Source of the DNA: Candidatus Krumholzibacteriia bacterium
Lineage (GTDB): Bacteria; Krumholzibacteriota; Krumholzibacteriia; LZORAL124-64-63
Length of the DNA stretch: 9,806 nt
Direction: 5' to 3'
Assembly (NCBI GenBank): GCA_030590265.1
Contig: JAUUYW010000101.1
Span: 1-9,806 of the forward strand
Numbering within the stretch: the stretch's first letter is position 1; each line of letters begins with the position of its first letter. The notes beneath the pieces are model-generated. The model was given only the letters and a program-made list of their open reading frames with translations. It was not told where the DNA came from and did not search any database. The position numbers and the translations under genes are program-made. Positions 5,150 through 9,806 of this stretch are shown in pieces.

Positions 5150-6278
5150 GGCCGCTTTAGCAGGGCTCTGCCCCTCTTCACCAGGATCTCATTTGTTGCA
5201 TCTGCGCCGGGCCCAACCGGGATCATTTGCTGAGGAATTTTGCCAAGGCAAACCCACACCCAATTCGTTCCAATCTGTCTCTGCGCAAACTGAGTCAGCC
5301 CTCATGAAATTCTGCTCTCTGATTTCCCCCTTGTGGTGGTCTGGAGATGGGGGAGTGTATCTTGATCTTCGGGGCATGGATCGAATTCATGGACCATGGT
5401 CTGCAGGTGCTGCAGCACTTTGTCAAAGGGCTCAAATGGAATGCCCCATCTGGTCGGCAGGTTTGGCGTCTTCCCCTTTGTCCTCCCGGTTGGCCTCCTT
5501 TCTTGCTGGCCAGAGTGGACCACAGCAACTGTGGGCTGTTCCCCATGGCATGGTGCCATCTTTTCTCGTGGGGTTTCCCCTGGGAATACTGGGACGGGAT
5601 TTTCGTGAAGTTGCACGGTTGAAAATGCTTGGGGTCAGAACACTTGGGGACTTGCAGACCCTACCCAATTCACTCATTTCAGCAATTTTTGGCTCCCATG
5701 GGAATAATCTGATTCTTGAAGCCCGGGGTGTGCGAACCCAAGTTGGAAAATCAAATCGTATTCTGCCTACCAGAGTTTGGGTGGCCAGTGTATCTTTCAC
5801 CCGGCCTTTAACTTCTGAAGCTGGCGAAAGAGCCCTGCGCCGAGCTCTGGCTTGGCGGGCAATGGCCTGGAAGCCTGCCACCATAGCTACGGGGGAGCCT
5901 CTGTCCGGTCGGTGGATTTTGACTGTTAATTGGTCCAGCGGCGCCCGGGCAACAGTGATTTTGGCAAGTCCAAGGGATGAGACCCTTGCTGCCTGGCAGG
6001 ACCTTTTTGATTGTTTTTGGCAAAAACTTCCGCCACACCGTCAGGGCATTTGTAGGTTGGATTTGCACAGGGAGCCCCTTGCTGGCACTTCCAGTTTGCA
6101 AATGGAACTTTTCGGTGATTCCGTTGGCTCCAGGCCATTGGTTCGCACCATTGCCCGAATTAGGCAGGAAGCAGACCCCTCTTTTGCTTCTGCAAGCGAA
6201 GCCCTGCTGGAAAGCTGGGGTGCGCGCTGGCAGGACCGGCAACACAGGACTGTTGACGGTGCCTGTTCCTGCGGGTAG
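5127..6278 (+). CDS. Shortened Y-family DNA polymerase-like protein (ImuB-like), probably non-catalytic
   Basis: About 383 residues from a TTG at 5127, which has AGGGAG 6 nt upstream and overlaps the end of lexA by 23 nt. Alternatives are GTG 5034 (deeper overlap) and TTG 5193 (AGGA 6 nt upstream). From TTG 5127, residues 60-150 match a Y-family palm (ISPLWWSGDGGVYLDLRGMDR), about 155-200 the helix-hairpin-helix thumb (VARLKMLGVRTLGDLQTLP), and about 215-325 the little-finger domain. QMELF at 325-329 resembles a beta-clamp-binding motif (QLxLF). The N-terminal strand and fingers with the first catalytic Asp are absent. The palm 'S-x-D-E' motif reads SGDGG (D74, G75), so the catalytic Glu is lost. 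This pattern fits ImuB, the non-catalytic partner of the DnaE2/ImuC mutasome, and lexA linkage supports it. No imuA or dnaE2 is in the window. The call as Y-family is firm; the ImuB role is inference. Confidence 0.75.
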   Translation: MAFCGGSEAALAGLCPSSPGSHLLHLRRAQPGSFAEEFCQGKPTPNSFQSVSAQTESALMKFCSLISPLWWSGDGGVYLDLRGMDRIHGPWSAGAAALCQRAQMECPIWSAGLASSPLSSRLASFLAGQSGPQQLWAVPHGMVPSFLVGFPLGILGRDFREVARLKMLGVRTLGDLQTLPNSLISAIFGSHGNNLILEARGVRTQVGKSNRILPTRVWVASVSFTRPLTSEAGERALRRALAWRAMAWKPATIATGEPLSGRWILTVNWSSGARATVILASPRDETLAAWQDLFDCFWQKLPPHRQGICRLDLHREPLAGTSSLQMELFGDSVGSRPLVRTIARIRQEADPSFASASEALLESWGARWQDRQHRTVDGACSCG

Positions 6279-6331
6279 CATACCGACATCTTGTGTATTA
6301 CCGTTCTGGTTGAAAACTGGGAGACACACCA

Positions 6332-6766
6332 ATGGCAAAAAAAGCCCGGGCCGGGCAACTGGATGAAATTTTTGAAATACTGGTGGCGTCCTACGCTCAA
6401 AAAGGTGGGATAGTACCGCCAGAAGGTGAACTTTGCTGGCACCCGGCCACTGATGCTTACGAGACTGCGGATTTGTTCGTGGTGCAGATGGATCTTGCCG
6501 GTATGGATCCAGGCCGAATCGAGGTCCTATCTGATGAGCACAGCTTGCTGGTGCGGGGCATCCGGCCCGAGACACCAGCTTCTGGGAAGAAACACTACCA
6601 CAAAATGGAAATTAGCATTGGCCCTTTCTCAAGAAGGGTACCTCTTTCAGTGGATGTGGATCCCAACAGTGCTACCGCGATCTATCGCAATGGTTTTCTT
6701 GTCATCACCTTCAAGCGAGGGACTTCTGGTGGCAACCAGAAAAGAAATATTAGTATCAAGGGTTGA
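6332..6766 (+). CDS. Small heat-shock protein, Hsp20/alpha-crystallin family
   Basis: A 144-residue ATP-independent holdase that binds unfolding proteins in the cytoplasm. The alpha-crystallin domain runs from about W36 to K128: it opens with WHPATDAYETADLFVV, continues through DLAGMDPGRIEVLSDEHSLLVRG and the KMEISIGPFSRRVPL strand, and closes with the family's A-x-x-x-N-G-F-L signature (AIYRNGFLVITFK). The C-terminal tail contains an I-x-I motif (I140-S141-I142) used by many sHsps for oligomer assembly. The short N-terminal arm (about 35 residues) may favour small oligomers. GGGAG lies 8 nt before the ATG. The gene stands 53 nt after the ImuB-like gene and 55 nt before lon; the pairing with lon points to a shared protein quality-control role. 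No CIRCE element was seen upstream. Confidence 0.95.
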   Translation: MAKKARAGQLDEIFEILVASYAQKGGIVPPEGELCWHPATDAYETADLFVVQMDLAGMDPGRIEVLSDEHSLLVRGIRPETPASGKKHYHKMEISIGPFSRRVPLSVDVDPNSATAIYRNGFLVITFKRGTSGGNQKRNISIKG

Positions 6767-6821
6767 TTGACGGAGCAAGACACCTGGAGTCAAGTACACA
6801 CAATCGAAGGAGCTGGGACCC

Positions 6822-9212
6822 ATGCCGGAATTTGACCGGAATCTCAGGGACAATGATCAGGTTGAGGAAATCGCCCTCCCCGAGGAGATGCCCATTTTGC
6901 CCATCAGCGAGGCGGTTATCTTTCCGGCGATGATGGTTCCCTTGGTTTTGAGCGATGCCAATTTGGTGCGCCTGGCCGATGACTGCCTGGCCGGCGATAA
7001 AATTCTCGGTACTTTTGCTCAGCGGGATTTGCTTCCCGATGATGAAGAAGAGTTGGACGAGAAAGATCTTATTTACCACGTGGGAACTGCCGTGAAGATT
7101 CAAAAAATGCTGCGTTTTCCTGACGGCAGCATTCGTCTTCTGGGCCAGGGTGTTGCCCGTTGCCGCATCAAGGAGTTTGTTGAAGGTGAGCCCTACATGA
7201 AGGCCCGCATCGAACTCATTGAAGAAGATGTGCAGGAAGACTCCCGGACTCTTGCTTATATGCGTGGAGTTGCTAACAATTTCCTCAAAATCATCGATGC
7301 TAACGAAACGCTTTCTGAAGAGTTGAAAGTAGTCGTCATGAACATAGACGATCCCGGGCGCCTGGCCGATTTGATTGCCACCAACCTGGATATCGATGTG
7401 GCGGAAAAGCAAAGTATTCTGGAAGAGAAAGCCCCGCGCAAAAGATTGCAGATGCTCTCAAAAATCGTTATGCGGGAGTTGGATGTGCTCGAGCTGGGGC
7501 AAAAACTGCAAACCCGGGTGCGCAAAAGCATCGACAAGGATCAGCGCGAATACTATTTGCGGCAGCAGTTGAAAGCGATTCAGCGAGAGCTGGGCGAAGT
7601 TGACGAAGGCTCTGTCGAGCTGGACGAATTGGCTGAACGCATCGCCGAGGCCGATCTTCCGGAAAAAGTAGCTGCCGCTGCCGAGAAGGAATATGACCGT
7701 TTGAGCCGCATGTCTCCCGGTGCCAGTGAGTACACCGTCAGCAAAACATATGTGGACTGGTTGCTGGAGTTGCCTTGGAAAATCAGCAGCGATGACAAGC
7801 TGGACTTGAAGCGTGCCCATGAAATCCTGGAACGGGATCATTTTGGGTTGGATGATGTGAAAGAGCGCATCATAGAATACCTGGCCGTGCGGAAACTGAA
7901 AGACAACCATCGGGGGCCGATCCTTTGTCTGGCGGGACCTCCCGGTGTTGGTAAAACCAGTCTTGGACGAAGCATCGCCGAAGCTGTGGGACGAAAATTT
8001 TTCCGATTCAGCCTGGGTGGTATGCGCGATGAAGCGGAGATTCGTGGTCACCGCCGGACCTATGTGGGATCCATGCCAGGCCGTATCATTGCCGGGCTGA
8101 AAGAGTGTGGAACCAACAATCCGCTGATCATGCTGGATGAAATCGACAAACTGGGCAACGATTTCCGGGGTGATCCTGCCAGCGCACTTTTGGAAGTCCT
8201 GGATCCTGAACAGAACAGCGAGTTCACCGACCACTACCTGACTTTACCCTTTGACCTGTCCAAGGTCATGTTCATCACAACGGCCAATATGCTGGACACC
8301 ATTCCGCGTCCCCTGCTGGACCGCATGGAGATGATCCAACTGGCTGGTTACACCAATTTGGAAAAACAACAGATTGCCAAACGTTATCTGGTCCCCAGAC
8401 AAATCGATCAAAATGGGCTCACCAGCAAGCACATCCGATTCACAGATGCCGGTTTGATGGCCATCATTGAAGACCATACTCGTGAAGCGGGAGTGCGGCA
8501 ACTCGAACGGGAAATCGGAGGGGTATGCCGCAAGGTAGCCACCGCCGTCGCCAAAGGGAAACGCAAGAAACAAAGCATCGGTGCCAAAAATTTGGAAGAC
8601 TATCTGGGACCACCAAGTTATTCCGGCGATCGATTGCGCAGCCGCCTGAAGGTGGGAGTGGTCACCGGTTTGGCCTGGACCCAGGTTGGTGGAAAGATTC
8701 TTTACATCGAAGGCCTCAGTTTGCCTGGGGGCAGGGGCACCCTGAAGCTCACCGGTCAGGTCGGCAGTGTGATGCAGGAGTCGGCCAGCGCCGCCTTCAG
8801 CTATTTGCGCCATCGCTTTGGTGGTAGAGAAGAATATTCGGATTTTTTCACCAAGAGGGACGTTCACATTCACTTGCCCGCTGGTGCCATTCCCAAGGAT
8901 GGACCGAGTGCAGGTATTGCCATGGCTTCGGTGCTGTTATCCCTGCTGATTAAAAAGCCTCTGAATCGCCGCACCGCCATGACGGGAGAGATCACCCTGA
9001 CTGGTGCTGTCTTACCTATCGGTGGACTTTTGGAGAAGGTATTGGCCGCTCACCGGGTAGGGATCAGACAGATCATTATTCCGGCCATCAATGAAGTGGA
9101 TCTGGATGAGATCCCCGATGAGGTTCGTGAAGATATCGAATTTGTTCCCGTCAACCATGTGGACGAGGTCTGGGAAACTATTTTCCCGGAAATCGCCGAC
9201 GGAACAATCTGA
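6822..9212 (+). CDS. lon: ATP-dependent protease Lon (La)
   Basis: A full-length 796-residue Lon, the soluble homohexameric AAA+ protease that degrades misfolded and short-lived regulatory proteins. Residues about 20-215 are the LON substrate-binding domain (LPILPISEAVIFPAMMVPL), followed by a coiled-coil/helical segment (about 215-320). The AAA+ module has Walker A GPPGVGKT at 372-379 (K378) and Walker B LIMLDEID with D439/E440. The C-terminal S16 domain has the catalytic dyad S696 (KDGPSAGIAMA) and K739 (GGLLEKVLAA), 43 residues apart as in E. coli Lon. All key residues are present. AAGGAG stands 9 nt before the ATG. Position behind hsp20 and the SOS genes suggests stress-linked expression; in other bacteria Lon turns over SOS proteins such as UmuD and SulA, but whether it does so here is unknown. 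Confidence 0.98.
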   Translation: MPEFDRNLRDNDQVEEIALPEEMPILPISEAVIFPAMMVPLVLSDANLVRLADDCLAGDKILGTFAQRDLLPDDEEELDEKDLIYHVGTAVKIQKMLRFPDGSIRLLGQGVARCRIKEFVEGEPYMKARIELIEEDVQEDSRTLAYMRGVANNFLKIIDANETLSEELKVVVMNIDDPGRLADLIATNLDIDVAEKQSILEEKAPRKRLQMLSKIVMRELDVLELGQKLQTRVRKSIDKDQREYYLRQQLKAIQRELGEVDEGSVELDELAERIAEADLPEKVAAAAEKEYDRLSRMSPGASEYTVSKTYVDWLLELPWKISSDDKLDLKRAHEILERDHFGLDDVKERIIEYLAVRKLKDNHRGPILCLAGPPGVGKTSLGRSIAEAVGRKFFRFSLGGMRDEAEIRGHRRTYVGSMPGRIIAGLKECGTNNPLIMLDEIDKLGNDFRGDPASALLEVLDPEQNSEFTDHYLTLPFDLSKVMFITTANMLDTIPRPLLDRMEMIQLAGYTNLEKQQIAKRYLVPRQIDQNGLTSKHIRFTDAGLMAIIEDHTREAGVRQLEREIGGVCRKVATAVAKGKRKKQSIGAKNLEDYLGPPSYSGDRLRSRLKVGVVTGLAWTQVGGKILYIEGLSLPGGRGTLKLTGQVGSVMQESASAAFSYLRHRFGGREEYSDFFTKRDVHIHLPAGAIPKDGPSAGIAMASVLLSLLIKKPLNRRTAMTGEITLTGAVLPIGGLLEKVLAAHRVGIRQIIIPAINEVDLDEIPDEVREDIEFVPVNHVDEVWETIFPEIADGTI

Positions 9213-9226
9213 GAAAGGTCGGTTTC

Positions 9227-9806
9227 GTGTCGGAACATCGTCTTATCTCTACCATGATGCGACCCTTTTTTCGTAAGGGTCAGTCGGCGGCCTTCACCTT
9301 GCCTGGGCTCTTGAATGAACGCAGCCGGGTGCTCTGCATCGACTCGGGTGATTTGTCCGAATTGGTCTTTCATGTTCCGTTGGTTAAGGCCATCAGGAAG
9401 AATTTTCCTGCTGCCCGAATCGATTTTTTGTTGCCCGAAAAACATGAACCCCTTCTGGTGCCCAGCGGTTTGGCCAAGCAGTGCATTGTGTACAAGGATG
9501 GGCAGCTTAATCCCTGGCGCCCTGCGTTTGCCTCTTTGTTGCGACAGTTGGGGAAGGGGCAATACGACATGGCTGTTGTCATGACCCAGAAGCCATCTCC
9601 CCGTCTGGAATTGGCGGCTCTGGCCAGCGGTGCCAGCTTGCGTCTGGGACCATCCCATGCCGACTCCTGGCCATCCATCAATTTTGAACTCCGTCGCCCT
9701 GAACACCAATATTTTGGTGATCGTATTTTGGCAGCCGGACCCTTTCTTGGTCTGAGCACCAGGGATATGAATTCTCGTTGGCCATTACCCATGGAATTGG
9801 TCAGGC
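9227..9806 (+). CDS. GT9 family (heptosyltransferase-like) glycosyltransferase, 5' part
   Basis: The first 193 residues of a protein that runs off the window. It resembles the N-terminal Rossmann half of glycosyltransferase family 9 (LPS heptosyltransferases): a first strand RVLCIDSGDLSELVFHVP, then LVKAIRKNFPAARIDFLLPEKH (with the usual 'P-A-A-R-I-D-F' strand), and later a QYDMAVVM strand. The gene would add a heptose or other sugar to a lipid-linked core, normally at the inner membrane, consistent with a Gram-negative envelope. The likely start is GTG 9227, with AAGG 8 nt upstream and 14 nt after the lon stop; ATG 9254 or 9257 are possible but lack a ribosome site. About 30 polar/basic residues precede the first beta strand, longer than usual. 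The C-terminal donor-binding half is beyond the window, so the exact subfamily is uncertain. Confidence 0.75.
   Translation, partial: MSEHRLISTMMRPFFRKGQSAAFTLPGLLNERSRVLCIDSGDLSELVFHVPLVKAIRKNFPAARIDFLLPEKHEPLLVPSGLAKQCIVYKDGQLNPWRPAFASLLRQLGKGQYDMAVVMTQKPSPRLELAALASGASLRLGPSHADSWPSINFELRRPEHQYFGDRILAAGPFLGLSTRDMNSRWPLPMELVR

Noticed and set aside
5726..5737. GAAC-N4-GTTG in the ImuB-like gene, resembling a Bacillus-type LexA box
   Set aside because: It lies deep inside coding sequence, matches only one arm fully, and is not near a start.
6279..6331. CIRCE or sigma-32-like heat-shock promoter before hsp20
   Set aside because: TTGAAAA is present, but there is no matching -10 at the right spacing and no TTAGCACTC inverted repeat.
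5808..6575. 255-codon open frame on the - strand
   Set aside because: It lies opposite the ImuB-like and hsp20 genes, has a Pro/Gln/His-rich composition typical of a shadow frame and no recognisable domain.
6767..6795. TTGACG followed by TCAAGT as a promoter for lon
   Set aside because: The -10 matches only 3 of 6 positions and the -35 overlaps the area just after the hsp20 stop; too weak to annotate.
7458..8234. 258-codon open frame on the - strand within lon
   Set aside because: It runs antisense to the highly conserved AAA+ region of lon, whose conservation explains the open frame.

Overview
The window is a stretch of bacterial chromosome of moderate GC content, densely packed with single-copy housekeeping and stress genes. 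No tRNA, rRNA, insertion sequence, integrase, CRISPR array or phage gene is visible. Lineage cannot be fixed from this window. The large lipoprotein built of Ig/FN3-like and carboxypeptidase-regulatory-like modules, the H1-like lysine-rich protein and the heptosyltransferase-like gene fit a Gram-negative bacterium, perhaps of the FCB superphylum or another little-cultured phylum (inference, low confidence).

Left part (1-2394, + strand): the 3' end of an ABC-transporter peptide-binding protein (SBP_bac_5 family), followed 30 nt later by a 540-residue predicted lipoprotein. The lipoprotein ends in a metzincin-like zinc protease domain with the motif HEFGH-ALGLYGH. Bases 2395-2496 hold a good sigma-70-type promoter (TTGACA, 17 bp, TAGGAT), an 8-bp direct repeat around its -35 box, and an inverted repeat that overlaps the downstream ribosome binding site. 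This region drives a 189-residue histone-H1-like protein: helical N-terminus, Lys-rich tail, C-terminal winged-helix-like domain.

Middle part (3077-4448): a HIT-family (HINT-type) nucleotide hydrolase on the - strand converges on the H1-like gene. It is divergent from a PfkB-family sugar kinase on the + strand.

Right part (4541-9806, all + strand): lexA (SOS repressor, with autocleavage site and Ser/Lys dyad), overlapped by a Y-family DNA polymerase-like gene. That gene lacks the N-terminal palm/fingers segment and the catalytic carboxylates but keeps a C-terminal clamp-binding-like motif, so it looks like a shortened ImuB. It is followed by a small heat-shock protein (Hsp20), the ATP-dependent protease Lon and the start of a GT9 (heptosyltransferase-like) glycosyltransferase. 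Spacing is 53, 55 and 14 nt after the polymerase-like gene, with no clear terminator, so SOS control, damage tolerance and protein quality control may be partly co-transcribed. The lexA leader carries three TTTCG repeats spaced exactly 11 bp apart.

The most interesting items are the shortened, apparently non-catalytic Y-family protein coupled to lexA, the phased repeats before lexA, and the layered control region plus slippery A-runs of the H1-like gene. No wholly new system could be demonstrated from the sequence alone.
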